This document shows, piece after piece, positions 24,301 to 31,468 of a stretch of DNA of 64,000 nt. How positions within the stretch are numbered: position 1 is the stretch's first letter; each line of letters starts with the position of its first letter. The DNA is from JAWKIW01 sp046331175 (GTDB lineage: Bacteria > Actinomycetota > Acidimicrobiia > Acidimicrobiales > Acidimicrobilacustridaceae), in NCBI GenBank assembly GCA_046331175.1, contig JAXLRI010000006.1:62001-126000 (forward strand), read 5' to 3'. The notes under the pieces are model-generated. The model searched no databases. It saw only the letters and a list, made by a program, of their open reading frames with translations, and was not told the origin of the DNA. The position numbers and the translations under genes are program-made.

Positions 24301-24948
24301 GGCGTTCTCCTCGTCGTAGCCGAGGGCCCGCAGCAGCACGAACAGGCTCAGGCGGCGCTTGCGGGCGACGCGGGCGCCGGCGGTGACGTCCTTGCCGGGC
24401 TTCTGCTCGACGTCGAACTCGAGCCACTCGCCGCGGTAGGGGTGGATGGTGCCGGTGACCAGCTGGTGCTTCTGCAGGTTCCGCAGGCGGAACCGCTCGC
24501 CCGGCTGGAAGATGACGCCCGGGGAGCGGACCAGCTGGGACACCACGACGCGCTCGGTGCCGTTGATGATGAACGTGCCCTTGTCGGTCATCATCGGGAA
24601 GTCCCCCATGAAGACCGTCTGCTCCTTGATCTCGCCGGTGGTGGCGTTCATGAAGCGGGCCCGGACGAAGATCGGGGCGGAGAAGGTCATGTCCTTCTCC
24701 TTGCACTCCTCCACCGAGAACTTCGGCGGCGGGCGCAGGTCCTCGTCGTCGGGGTCGAACTCCAGCTCGAGCTGCAGCGTCTCGGTGAAGTCCTTGATGG
24801 GGGAGATGTCTCGGAAGGTCTCGGCGAGGCCCTGGTTCAAGAACCAGTGGAACGACTCACGCTGGATGGCGATGAGGTCGGGCAGCTCGAGGACCTCCTC
24901 GAGGTTCGCGAACGAATACCGGTCCCGGATGGCGGGGCGAGCAGCCAA
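21358..24948 (-). CDS. rpoB: DNA-directed RNA polymerase subunit beta, TTG start
   Basis: Second catalytic subunit of RNA polymerase, 1196 residues. It starts at a TTG (24946-24948): an in-frame TGA lies two codons upstream and a GAGGAG ribosome-binding sequence precedes it, so this start is firm. The protein lacks the longer N-terminal extension of Streptomyces/Mycobacterium RpoB. The rifampicin region reads SQLSQFMDQVNPLSGLTHRR, with valine where E. coli has Asn518, and VRDVHFSHYGRM has phenylalanine where Pro564 is usual. The C-terminal MEVWALEAYGAAYCLQELLT segment is complete. Transcribed from a strong promoter candidate ~220 bases upstream. Confidence 0.99.
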   Translation of the reverse strand: MAARPAIRDRYSFANLEEVLELPDLIAIQRESFHWFLNQGLAETFRDISPIKDFTETLQLELEFDPDDEDLRPPPKFSVEECKEKDMTFSAPIFVRARFMNATTGEIKEQTVFMGDFPMMTDKGTFIINGTERVVVSQLVRSPGVIFQPGERFRLRNLQKHQLVTGTIHPYRGEWLEFDVEQKPGKDVTAGARVARKRRLSLFVLLRALGYDEENAPGFLDRLVSHFSFLEGQWEKDKEIAPTQDEALLEIYKRARPGEPPSVESAKAYFRNAFFENRRYDLSRVGRYKLNRKLGPEIDKIEKLFGVELEKPEPDQPVLAPSEVLAAATYMLHLMTQEPGYRLDDQDHFANRRIRSVGELIQNQVRIGLSRMERVVRERMTTQDVEAITPQTLINIRPVVAAIKEFFGTSQLSQFMDQVNPLSGLTHRRRLSALGPGGLSRERAGFEVRDVHFSHYGRMCPIETPEGPNIGLIGALATFARVNEFGFIESPYRVVRKGKVTDEIVYLTADEEEEYVVAQANVPLKADGTFAEQRILVRRSPQAATLGELKLQLERDVFFGATTEISAVAPEEVQLMDVSPKQIVSVATALIPFLEHDDANRALMGANMQRQAVPLLRAEAPYIGTGIEARAARDAADMILAEDDGEVVEVDGTAIVVQYKSLGRKVYRLLKFERSNQDTCINQKARVRQGDKLKKGDILADGPSTDNGELALGKNLVVALLPWEGYNFEDAIILSERLVKDDVLTSIHIHEHEIDARDTKLGPEEITRDIPNLSEEILADLDERGIIRVGAEVDAGDVLVGKVTPKGETELTPEERLLRAIFGEKAREVRDTSLKVPHGESGKVIDVKVFSRDESHELPPGVNQLVRVYVAQKRKISVGDKLAGRHGNKGVVSKINPIEDMPFLADGTPVDIILNPLGVPSRMNVGQVLEAHLGYAARWGWTIDGKRTGDEPNPNTISKTRPTTPPAQLIATPVFDGAHWDEVDEAGKHPTIQKILENLNPEAPGTEYGDGGRLIQSDGKTTLFNGRTGEAYDNPVTVGVMYILKLAHLVDDKIHARSTGPYSMITQQPLGGKAQFGGQRFGEMEVWALEAYGAAYCLQELLTIKSDDVLGRVKVYEAIVKGENIPEPGIPESFKVLIKEMQALCLNVEVLSVTGDEIEMRELDEDIFRTAEELGIDLSRPERGSDEEDARRAERS

Positions 24949-25165
24949 GGGATCACTCCTCGAGGGCAGAAGGTCGGGTGCGCAGCAACCGGGCCTGGGC
25001 GCGCAACATCATCGACCAGGGGTCGATGGCGGCGGACAGGCGAGCACGGCAACGTGGCAGCCTAGGCGCGGACGCGCAGCGAGGCAACCCCCATCGCGGT
25101 GCTCGCGCCGCGGGAGGCCCTGAGCCGGGGGATCAACCACTTCTGCCCCGTTCAGATTGCCTGGC

Positions 25166-25194
25166 ACCGTACGCGCGAGGAGCCCGTCGGTCAA
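25166..25194 (-). promoter_or_regulatory. Strong sigma-A-type promoter candidate for rpoBC
   Basis: Minus-strand TTGACC (25194-25189), exactly 17 bases, then TACGGT (25171-25166). It lies 220 bases upstream of rpoB in the 439-base gap 24949-25387, giving an untranslated leader of ~210 bases. The remaining gap holds the terminator of the upstream gene (25345-25372) and GC-rich sequence in which I see no gene. Confidence 0.65.
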
Positions 25195-25344
25195 GGGTTC
25201 TCGCCCCGAACCGGCCGGAGGTCCCGGGCTGCCCCACCCGGGCCCGAAGACCACCCGAGCGCCTCCCGAGACCCGGGTGCGCCCTCGGGCCCGCCTCGAG
25301 CCCGCCGCGGGCCCGGCCGGCCGGGGACGCGAGGCCCGGACGCG

Positions 25345-25372
25345 GCGACGGGGGCCCGCAGGCCCCCGTCGC
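25345..25372 (-). terminator. Hairpin terminator after the HhH/lysine-repeat gene
   Basis: Perfect 12-base inverted repeat GCGACGGGGGCC / GGCCCCCGTCGC with loop CGCA, 16 bases past the stop codon at 25388. It separates this gene from the rpoB promoter. Confidence 0.65.
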
Positions 25373-25387
25373 GTCGATCTGGGCGGG

Positions 25388-26029
25388 CTACTTCTTCTTG
25401 CCCTTCTTGCCCTTCTTCTTCTTGTCCTTCTTCTTGCCCTTCTTCTTCTTGGCCATCTTCCCCTCCTTTCTCTGCTTCTTCCCCGTGCCCCGGCCCTTGC
25501 GGGTCGCGGTGCCGTCCCCCGGTGGCGGCGAGGCCGCCTCGGTCGTCCCCTCGGCGGCGGCCGCTCCGGCGGCGGCCCCCATCGCCGGTGCCGCCTTCCT
25601 GGCGGCAGCCTGGCGCGCCGTGGCCTTCTTCGCCGTGCCGGTCGTCTTCGCCGTGCCGGTCGTCTTCGCCGTGCCGGTCGTCTTCGCCGTGCCGGTCGTC
25701 TTCGCCGTGCCGGTCGTCTTCGCCGTGCCGGTCGTCTTCGCCGTGCCGGCCTTCTTCGCCGGGCCGGCCTTCTTCGCCGTGCCGGCCTTCTTCGCCGTGC
25801 CGGCGGAGCGAGCGGCCCGGGCCCGCCCGTCGGCGACGTCGCCGACGAGCAGCGACTCGGCCGCCAGCTTGGCGGCAGCGGCCTTGTGGGGGCCGAAGCC
25901 GTTGACGCCGGCGATCCGGTCGACCGAGGCGCGGGCCAGCTGGCCGACGGTGGTGATGCCCACCTCGGCCAGCGCGCCCAGCGCCACCGGTCCGATGCCG
26001 GGCACGTCGGTGAGCGTCGCTCGGGCCAC
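25388..26029 (-). CDS. Helix-hairpin-helix protein with lysine-repeat tail
   Basis: 213 residues in three parts. Residues 3-62 form a double helix-hairpin-helix domain (LTDVPGIGPVALGALAEVGI and VNGFGPHKAAAAKLAAESLL), a non-sequence-specific nucleic-acid-binding fold. Residues 77-136 are ten six-residue repeats of the type GTAKTT/GTAKKA. After an Ala-rich linker the last ~35 residues are nearly all lysine and glycine. The tail resembles those of histone H1-like and mycobacterial HU-type proteins, which condense DNA. A nucleoid- or rRNA-binding role is inference. It lies in the rplL-rpoB gap, normally empty, with terminators on both sides, so it is probably its own unit. Repeat number is likely to vary between strains. 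Confidence 0.8.
   Translation of the reverse strand: MARATLTDVPGIGPVALGALAEVGITTVGQLARASVDRIAGVNGFGPHKAAAAKLAAESLLVGDVADGRARAARSAGTAKKAGTAKKAGPAKKAGTAKTTGTAKTTGTAKTTGTAKTTGTAKTTGTAKTTGTAKKATARQAAARKAAPAMGAAAGAAAAEGTTEAASPPPGDGTATRKGRGTGKKQRKEGKMAKKKKGKKKDKKKKGKKGKKK
25622..25801 (-). repeat. Ten tandem 18-base coding repeats
   Basis: Ten units of 18 bases within the HhH protein gene; six consecutive units (encoding GTAKTT) appear identical and the flanking four encode GTAKKA or GPAKKA. The period is a multiple of three, so expansion or loss keeps the reading frame. Confidence 0.9.
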
Positions 26030-26177
26030 CAGGGCTCCTCTCGGCAGGCGGCCGGCGGCGTCGGGCGGCTCGGAGCCGGACCGTGGCGCCGCCGCCGCGA
26101 TCGGTGTCTCGGGGCGACCATCATGGCCGACGGGAGCGACCGGTGCGCGCCGGAGGGCCGTCGGGGCCCGGACGCGG

Positions 26178-26206
26178 ACCGGCCACGGGCGATGCCCGTG
26201 GCCGGT
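26178..26206 (-). terminator. Hairpin terminator after rplL
   Basis: Perfect 13-base inverted repeat ACCGGCCACGGGC / GCCCGTGGCCGGT with loop GAT, 34 bases past the rplL stop. It separates rplJL from the downstream HhH gene and rpoBC. Confidence 0.7.
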
Positions 26207-26239
26207 CGCACGTCGTGACGCCCGTGTCGGGCGACGGGA

Positions 26240-26626
26240 CTACTTGAGCTCGACGGTGCCGCCGGCACCCTCGATGGCCTCCTTGGCCTTCTCGGCGTCC
26301 TCCTTGGACACCTTCTCGAGCACGGGCTTGGGGGCGCCGTCCACCAGGTCCTTGGCCTCCTTGAGACCGAGGCTGGTGAGGGCGCGCACCTCCTTGATGA
26401 CCTGGATCTTCTTGTCGCCGGCCGCGGTCAGCACGACGTCGAACTCGGTCTGCTCCTCGGCGGCGGCGGCGTCACCGCCACCACCACCGGCCGGCGCCGC
26501 AGCGGCGACGGCCACCGGGGCGGCGGCGGTCACGCCGAAGCGCTCCTCGAAGTCCTTCAGCAGCTCGCTGAGCTCGAGGACGGTCATGTTGGCGATGGCG
26601 TCGAGGATCTCGTCCTTGGTGGCCAT
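26240..26626 (-). CDS. rplL: Large ribosomal subunit protein bL12 (L7/L12)
   Basis: Stalk protein that recruits translation factors, 128 residues. N-terminal dimerisation domain (MATKDEILDAIANMTVLELS), Ala/Gly hinge, and the C-terminal factor-binding domain with KKIQVIKEVRALTSLGLKEA and KDLVDGAPKPVLEKVSKEDA. It begins three bases after the rplJ stop, which fits coupled translation of the stalk. Confidence 0.98.
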   Translation of the reverse strand: MATKDEILDAIANMTVLELSELLKDFEERFGVTAAAPVAVAAAAPAGGGGGDAAAAEEQTEFDVVLTAAGDKKIQVIKEVRALTSLGLKEAKDLVDGAPKPVLEKVSKEDAEKAKEAIEGAGGTVELK

Positions 26627-26629
26627 GGT

Positions 26630-27319
26630 TCAGCTCTCCTCCGGGGTGTCGGCGGCCTCGGCCGCCGGGGTCTCGTCGGCGGCGGTGGCCACCGGGGTGT
26701 CGTTCTGGGGTGCGTCGGATGCCTCGGCCTCGGCGGGAGCCTCGTCGGCGTCGGCGGGGGTGTCGGCGGGCGCGGCGGGTGCACCGGGCGCTCCGCCCTG
26801 GTCGATCAGGGCCTGCAGGCCGTAGGCCAGGTTGCGGGGCAGGGCCTGGAGCAGTCCGGCGAACTGCTGCATCGGTGCGGCCATGGCACCGGCCAGCTGG
26901 GCCAGCAGCACCTCGCGCGGTGCCACCTCGGCGAGCGCCTTGGCCTCGTCGGCCGACAGCACCTTGTCGCCCAGCACACCGCCCTTGACCACCAGGTTGG
27001 GGTTGCCCTTGGCGAACTCCTTGAGGGCCTTCGCCACGTTCACCGGGTCGCCCTCGCCGTCGGCGGGGACGAAGGCGATGGCGGTCGGCCCCGTCAGCAG
27101 CTCGTCGATCGCGAGCCCGAGCTCGTTCGCGGCGAAGCGCACGAGCGTGTTCTTGTAGATCGAGTACTCGCCACCGGCTTCGCGCAGCGAGCGCCGCAGC
27201 GCCTGCATGTCGGCCACGTTGAGCCCGCGGTACTCGGTGAGCAGCGCCGCGCTGGCGCCGCTGAGCCGCTCGCGGACCTCGGTGACCACCGCGACCTTCT
27301 CGGGTCGGGGGTTCTCCAT
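26630..27319 (-). CDS. rplJ: Large ribosomal subunit protein uL10 with acidic C-terminal tail
   Basis: Stalk base that anchors L12 dimers, 229 residues from the ATG at 27317-27319, preceded by a strong GAGGAGGTG ribosome-binding site. The RNA-binding core (VVTEVRERLSGASAALLTEY, LREAGGEYSIYKNTLVRFAA) and L12-binding helix (PMQQFAGLLQALPRNLAYGL) are normal. A ~60-residue Ala/Pro/Asp/Glu tail follows; most L10 proteins stop near residue 170. Confidence 0.96.
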   Translation of the reverse strand: MENPRPEKVAVVTEVRERLSGASAALLTEYRGLNVADMQALRRSLREAGGEYSIYKNTLVRFAANELGLAIDELLTGPTAIAFVPADGEGDPVNVAKALKEFAKGNPNLVVKGGVLGDKVLSADEAKALAEVAPREVLLAQLAGAMAAPMQQFAGLLQALPRNLAYGLQALIDQGGAPGAPAAPADTPADADEAPAEAEASDAPQNDTPVATAADETPAAEAADTPEES

Positions 27320-27613
27320 CGCACCTCCTCTCGTCATGTCCGGGTGCCGCCGGTCGGCGGCACGTGGTGGACCTGCGCCGGGAACGACGCAGGGCGCTCG
27401 CGCGAGCGAACGCCCCTGACACGGTCGGAGGAGTCCGCCTCGTCCGGCGGGCGGGTGCCCATTGGCTTCCCCGAGGGGAGCACCGGAGGTCTTCGGCGAG
27501 CAGATCTGTCTCGGTTGTGCGCCCCACCCGGAGGAGGGACCTGGCAACGCTAGCGGAGCGAGCCGGCCGAGCCCAAGCCGGTTGCCCGGCGGCGCGGTCG
27601 ACCCCGCAGCCGA
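27320..27613 (-). promoter_or_regulatory. rplJ leader region
   Basis: 294-base gap between rplA and rplJ without a gene. It contains a promoter candidate at 27547-27576 and then ~220 bases of leader with several GGAGGA-type motifs and short inverted repeats. In many bacteria an L10-leader RNA here binds L10(L12)4 to repress rplJL; the position fits, but I could not fold it to confirm. Confidence 0.4.
27547..27576 (-). promoter_or_regulatory. Promoter candidate for rplJL
   Basis: Minus-strand TTGGGC (27576-27571), 18-base spacer, TAGCGT (27552-27547), placed between rplA and rplJ where a stalk-operon promoter is expected. Confidence 0.4.
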
Positions 27614-28330
27614 TCAGGCCTCGGCGGCGATGCGATCGGCGCCGAGGCGGGCGGTGTCGATCCGCACGCCGGGGCCCATCGTGGACGACAGCACGATCTT
27701 CTTGAAGTAGCGGCCCTTGGCCGAGGCCGGCTTGGCCCGCTCGAGCTCCTCGAGGACGGCCGTGAGGTTGGCGGTCAGGGCGGCGGCGGTGAAGCTGGCC
27801 TTGCCCACCGGCACGTGGACGTTGCCGTAGCGGTCGGTGCGGTACTCGACCTTGCCGCCCTTGAAGTCGGTCACGGCCTTGCCCACGTCGGTGGTCACCG
27901 TGCCCGTCTTCGGGTTGGGCATCAGGCCGCGCGGGCCGAGGACCCGGCCGAGCTTGCCCACCTGGGGCATGAGGTCGGGCGTGGCGATGGCGATGTCGAA
28001 GTCGAGCATGCCGCCCTCGACCTCGGCCAGCAGGTCGTCGGCGCCGACGAGGTCGGCCCCGGCCTCCTTGGCCGCGGCGGCGGCGTCGCCGGCGGCGAAC
28101 ACGGCCACCCGCACGTCCTTGCCGGTGCCCGAGGGCAGGGCCACGGTGCCGCGCACGATCTGGTCGGCCTTCCGGGGATCGACGCCGAGCCGGACGGCCA
28201 CATCGATGCTCTCGTCGAAGGTGGCGGAGGCCAGGTTCTTCACCAGGTCGACCGCCTCGGGGACGCCGTGGAGGGCCTGGACGTCGAACCGCTTGGCCGC
28301 GTCGGTGTACTTCTTGCCGTGCTTCGCCAT
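27614..28330 (-). CDS. rplA: Large ribosomal subunit protein uL1
   Basis: L1-stalk protein that assists release of E-site tRNA, 238 residues, usual length. It starts MAKHGKKYTDAAKRFDVQAL and contains GTVALPSGTGKDVRVAVF, MPQVGKLGRVLGPRGLMPNP and the C-terminal GRYFKKIVLSSTMGPGVRID. In E. coli L1 autoregulates the rplKA mRNA. It follows rplK after 94 bases. Confidence 0.98.
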   Translation of the reverse strand: MAKHGKKYTDAAKRFDVQALHGVPEAVDLVKNLASATFDESIDVAVRLGVDPRKADQIVRGTVALPSGTGKDVRVAVFAAGDAAAAAKEAGADLVGADDLLAEVEGGMLDFDIAIATPDLMPQVGKLGRVLGPRGLMPNPKTGTVTTDVGKAVTDFKGGKVEYRTDRYGNVHVPVGKASFTAAALTANLTAVLEELERAKPASAKGRYFKKIVLSSTMGPGVRIDTARLGADRIAAEA

Positions 28331-28424
28331 GGTGGCTCCCTCGGTCGGGCACCCGGGTGGGGTGCGATGGTGACCCGGCCGGGCGAGGTGCTCCCGGTCC
28401 GGGTGGCGGCGGTGCCGCCGGGGG

Positions 28425-28850
28425 TCAGACGACGGTGACGCCCATGGACCGGGCGGTGCCGGCCACCTGGGCCTTGGCGGCGTCGAGGTCGTTGGCGTTG
28501 AGGTCGGGCAGCTTGACCTGCGCGATCTCGGCCAGCTGGGCCTCGGTGATGGTGCCGGCGTCCGAGCGGCCGGTGGTCTGCGAGCCCTTGTCGATGCCGG
28601 CGGCCTGCTTGACCAGCACCGAGGTGGGCGGGGTCTTCAGGATGAAGTCGAAGGACCGGTCCTCGTAGATCGTGATCTCGACGGGGACGATCGTGCCCCG
28701 CTGGGCCTCGGTCTTCTCGTTGTAGGCCTTGCAGAAGTCCATGATCGCCACACCGTGCGGACCGAGCGCGGTGCCCACCGGGGGCGCCGGGGTGGCACCG
28801 CCCGCGGGGATCTGGATCTTGACGATGGCGGCAACCTTCTTCTTGGCCAT
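28425..28850 (-). CDS. rplK: Large ribosomal subunit protein uL11
   Basis: GTPase-centre protein and thiostrepton-site component, 141 residues. It starts MAKKKVAAIVKIQIPAGGAT, with PAPPVGTALGPHGVAIMDFC and the C-terminal RNA-binding domain (QLAEIAQVKLPDLNANDLDA, AGTARSMGVTV). The proline-rich PPVGTALGPHG motif of the N-terminal domain is intact. It lies 145 bases after nusG. Confidence 0.98.
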   Translation of the reverse strand: MAKKKVAAIVKIQIPAGGATPAPPVGTALGPHGVAIMDFCKAYNEKTEAQRGTIVPVEITIYEDRSFDFILKTPPTSVLVKQAAGIDKGSQTTGRSDAGTITEAQLAEIAQVKLPDLNANDLDAAKAQVAGTARSMGVTVV

Positions 28851-28995
28851 GGCACTGCCTCGGCTCGGCGCGCCGGCTTCGGCGCGAGGGGGCGATTCGG
28901 GGACGTAGCAGTTTGGTCCCCCGGTGGCCCGGGTGACAACTCGGCCATCCGGGCGCCGGGGGCGCGGCCGGCGATCGGGCCGGCCGGAGCGACCG

Positions 28996-29799
28996 CTACA
29001 GCTTGGCGACCTGGGAGAACTCGAGCTCGACCGGGGTCTCGCGGCCGAAGATGTTGACCAGCACCTTGACCTTGAGCTGGTCCTCGTTGATCTCGACGAT
29101 CTGGCCGGAGAAGTCGGCGAAGGGTCCTTCCTTGACCCGGACCGTCTCACCGACCTCGTACTCGAGGCGGGGCTTGCCCTTGCGGGGCGCCTCGGCCTCG
29201 TCGCCGGTCTTGACCTGCAGGAAGGTCTCGACGTCGCGGCGGGGAAGCGGCGAGGGCTTGGCGCCCTGGCCGACGAACCCGGTGACGCCGGGGGTGTTGC
29301 GGATCACGTACCACGAGTCGTCGTCGAGCTCGCACCGCACGAGCAGGTACCCGGGGAACATCTTCTTCTGGACGACCTGCTTCTTGCCGCTCTTGAACTC
29401 CACGACGTCCTCCATCGGGATGACGACCTCGTGGATGCGCTCCTCCATGTTCATGGAGGAGGTGCGGGCCTCCAGGTTCTGCTTGACCTTCTTCTCGTAG
29501 CCCGACTGGGTGTGGACGACGTACCAACGGCCCGGGCGGCGCCAGGGGTTGTCGACCGGGGCGGGCTCGAGCAGCTCGTCCTCGTCGACCACGGCGACGT
29601 CGGGCTCGGCGGCCGCCGCCTCGGGGTCATCGGCCGCCGCCTCGGCCTCGTCGACCAGCAGCTCGGCGGGCGCCTCGGCGTCGACGAGGGCGACCTCGGC
29701 GTCGTAGGCCAGCTCGGCGTCGGCGGCCTCCTCGGCCGCGTCGTCGGCGTCGCCGGTCGGCTCGGGGGCGGGGGTGGGGTCGGTCATGAAGGAAGTCAT
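28996..29799 (-). CDS. nusG: Transcription elongation factor NusG with acidic N-terminal extension
   Basis: Couples RNA polymerase to Rho or the ribosome. 267 residues: about 85 N-terminal residues are Ala/Asp/Glu rich, then the NGN domain (RRPGRWYVVHTQSGYEKKVK, KKMFPGYLLVRCELDDDSWY, NTPGVTGFVGQGAKPSPLPR) and a KOW domain (VRVKEGPFADFSGQIVEINE). The acidic extension is common in actinobacterial NusG. The ATG at 29797-29799 overlaps the secE stop by four bases (ATGA); a second ATG four codons on is possible. Confidence 0.97.
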   Translation of the reverse strand: MTSFMTDPTPAPEPTGDADDAAEEAADAELAYDAEVALVDAEAPAELLVDEAEAAADDPEAAAAEPDVAVVDEDELLEPAPVDNPWRRPGRWYVVHTQSGYEKKVKQNLEARTSSMNMEERIHEVVIPMEDVVEFKSGKKQVVQKKMFPGYLLVRCELDDDSWYVIRNTPGVTGFVGQGAKPSPLPRRDVETFLQVKTGDEAEAPRKGKPRLEYEVGETVRVKEGPFADFSGQIVEINEDQLKVKVLVNIFGRETPVELEFSQVAKL

Positions 29800-30119
29800 C
29801 GTTGGAAGAGGAACAGCACGCCCTTGGAGAACACCCAGTCGATGCAGAAGATCAGGGTGGTCACGAGGACCAGGGTGACGAGCGTGATGATCGAGTAGTT
29901 GATGGTCTCGGCCCGGGTCGGCCACACGACCTTGCGCAGCTCGGCCCGCACCTCCCGGATGCCCTGGCGGCTGAACAGGTGGGCGTCCTTCTCCTGGCTG
30001 CCCGCCTTCTTGGGGGCCGGAGCCCGTTGCGCCGAGCGCTGCTTGCGGACCGGCTCGCCGTCCGCGCCGACCTCCCCCTGCTTCTGGAGCATCCGCTTCA
30101 TCTCTCGGTTCATGGCCAT
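29796..30119 (-). CDS. secE: Protein translocase subunit SecE
   Basis: Single-span essential subunit of the SecYEG channel, 107 residues. A variable charged N-terminal half is followed by the conserved amphipathic segment GIREVRAELRKVVWPTRAET and one membrane helix (YSIITLVTLVLVTTLIFCID). It precedes nusG with overlapping stop/start codons, the standard arrangement. Confidence 0.97.
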   Translation of the reverse strand: MAMNREMKRMLQKQGEVGADGEPVRKQRSAQRAPAPKKAGSQEKDAHLFSRQGIREVRAELRKVVWPTRAETINYSIITLVTLVLVTTLIFCIDWVFSKGVLFLFQR

Positions 30120-30150
30120 GGCGGTGCCCTCGGTGGGGAGTCGACAGGTG

Positions 30151-30223
30151 CAGGGCAGGAGGGACTCGAACCCCCAACCGCCGGTTTTGGAGACCGGTGC
30201 TCTACCAGTTGAGCTACTGCCCT
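30151..30223 (-). tRNA. tRNA-Trp (CCA)
   Basis: 73-base cloverleaf: acceptor AGGGCAG/CTGCCCT, D arm GCTC..GAGC, anticodon stem CCGGT/ACCGG with loop CTCCAAA (anticodon CCA), T arm GGGGG-TTCGAGT-CCCTC, discriminator G. CCA is not encoded. It lies just upstream of secE, a common actinobacterial arrangement. A TATCCT -10-like box sits upstream (30252-30247) with only a weak -35. Confidence 0.95.
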
Positions 30224-30377
30224 AGGGGGTGGGCCTGCCGCGAGGCAGGATAGCAAACCGCCCTCGGACCCCGACCTCGGACGGCAGCGGACCAGCCTAG
30301 GACGGCGGCTCGGCCGGGAACAATCGGTTGCCGGGGCCGACGCGCCGAGCCCGGCACGACGCCTCCCCCGGCCGGCG

Positions 30378-30734
30378 TCAGCTGGCGAGGTGGCGCCGGG
30401 TGCGGGAGGCGATGACGATGGCGCCACCCACGGCGCCGGCGGCGGCCGCGGCCACGCCACCGAGGTAGGCGGCCCGCCGGCCGGTGATCACGGCGCGCAG
30501 GGCCGACCGCTCGCCGGCCTCCTCGAGGGCGACGAGGATCTCGGGCAGCAGTCCGGGCGCCGGCTGGAGCACCTCGGTGCGCATGGCGTGCAGGGCGCGC
30601 AGGAGCTTGCGGTACTGGACCAGCTCGGCCTGGCACCGCAAGCAGTGCTCGACGTGGCGGCGGGCCGCGCCGTCGAGCAGCACCGTGCCCTCGGCCGCGC
30701 TCGAGAGCTGGTCGGCGACCTGGTCACACCGCAC
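30378..30734 (-). CDS. Zinc-finger anti-sigma factor, membrane-anchored
   Basis: 118 residues starting with GTG at 30732-30734 (VRCDQVADQLSSAAEGTVLL). It carries the ZAS-type zinc motif H27-x3-C31-x2-C34 (RHVEHCLRCQAEL) with an upstream Cys3, a helical linker, and a C-terminal hydrophobic segment (AAYLGGVAAAAAGAVGGAIV, residues 98-109) likely crossing the membrane. The gene overlaps the end of the sigma gene by 11 bases, so the pair is translationally linked. It likely sequesters the ECF sigma factor; the signal is unknown. Confidence 0.85.
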   Translation of the reverse strand: MRCDQVADQLSSAAEGTVLLDGAARRHVEHCLRCQAELVQYRKLLRALHAMRTEVLQPAPGLLPEILVALEEAGERSALRAVITGRRAAYLGGVAAAAAGAVGGAIVIASRTRRHLAS

Positions 30735-31299
30735 GGGCGCGGTCCTCGTCTCCGGCCAGGGGGAACAGGTCCTCCCGGAGGCGCTTGCGGGCCCGGTGGA
30801 GGCGCACCTTGGCCGCCGACTCGGAGATGCCGAGCTCGGCGGCGATGGCCTCGTGGGGCAGGTCGTAGACGTCGCGGAGCACGACGACGGAGCGGAGCCG
30901 GGGCGGCAGCCGGCGCAGGGAGGCCTGCAGCCGATCGCGCAGGGCCTGGTTCTCGACGTTGGCCTCGGGGTGGTGGCCCACCGGCACGTCGTCGAGCTCG
31001 AGGTCGTCGGACAGCTCCTCGTGGTGGTGCTTGGCCCGGCGGCCGAGGTGCGTCGAGGCGCAGTTGGCCGTGATCCGGTACAGCCACGTCGTGAACTGGG
31101 CGTCACCCCGGAACCGCTTCAGGCCCCGATAGGCCCGCAGGTACGACTCCTGCACCACGTCGCGCGCGTCCTCCTCGTTCCCGGTGAGCCGGAAGGCGAG
31201 CGTGTAGCTCTCGGCGTACGTCGCGCGCACCAGCTCGTCGAAGGCGTCGCGGTCGCCGCCCTTCGCCCGGGCGACCAACGCTGCCACTTCCTCTGGCAT
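30724..31299 (-). CDS. ECF-family RNA polymerase sigma factor
   Basis: 191 residues. Region 2 is seen in DAFDELVRATYAESYTLAFR and GNEEDARDVVQESYLRAYRG with FRGDAQFTTWLYRITANCA; region 4 in LPPRLRSVVVLRDVYDLPHE and AAELGISESAAKVRLHRARK. The start at 31297-31299 (MPEEVAALVARAKGGDRDAF) gives a normal ECF length. An overlapping zinc anti-sigma gene follows, indicating a SigE/SigH-like stress-response pair. It lies between rpmG and tRNA-Trp; its own promoter was not identified. Confidence 0.93.
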   Translation of the reverse strand: MPEEVAALVARAKGGDRDAFDELVRATYAESYTLAFRLTGNEEDARDVVQESYLRAYRGLKRFRGDAQFTTWLYRITANCASTHLGRRAKHHHEELSDDLELDDVPVGHHPEANVENQALRDRLQASLRRLPPRLRSVVVLRDVYDLPHEAIAAELGISESAAKVRLHRARKRLREDLFPLAGDEDRARAV

Positions 31300-31417
31300 C
31301 ACCGGCTTCGGACCTCGCTCCCCTGCTGCTGGGTTACCTCTGACCCCATGACGATCGCGTGACGACGGTGGGCAGCGCAACGACCGCGGCATGCGGTGGC
31401 TGCTCCCGGACGCGGCA

Positions 31418-31440
31418 CGACCGGGCCCGAGGCCCGGTCG
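31418..31440 (-). terminator. Hairpin terminator after rpmG
   Basis: Perfect 10-base inverted repeat CGACCGGGCC / GGCCCGGTCG with loop CGA, 28 bases past the rpmG stop and before the sigma factor gene. Confidence 0.6.
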
Positions 31441-31468
31441 TCGCTGGCCGTGGTGACCCGTCGGGGGG

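Noticed and set aside
25622..25801. CRISPR-like regular repeats
   Set aside because: Units are contiguous without spacers and encode an in-frame peptide repeat.
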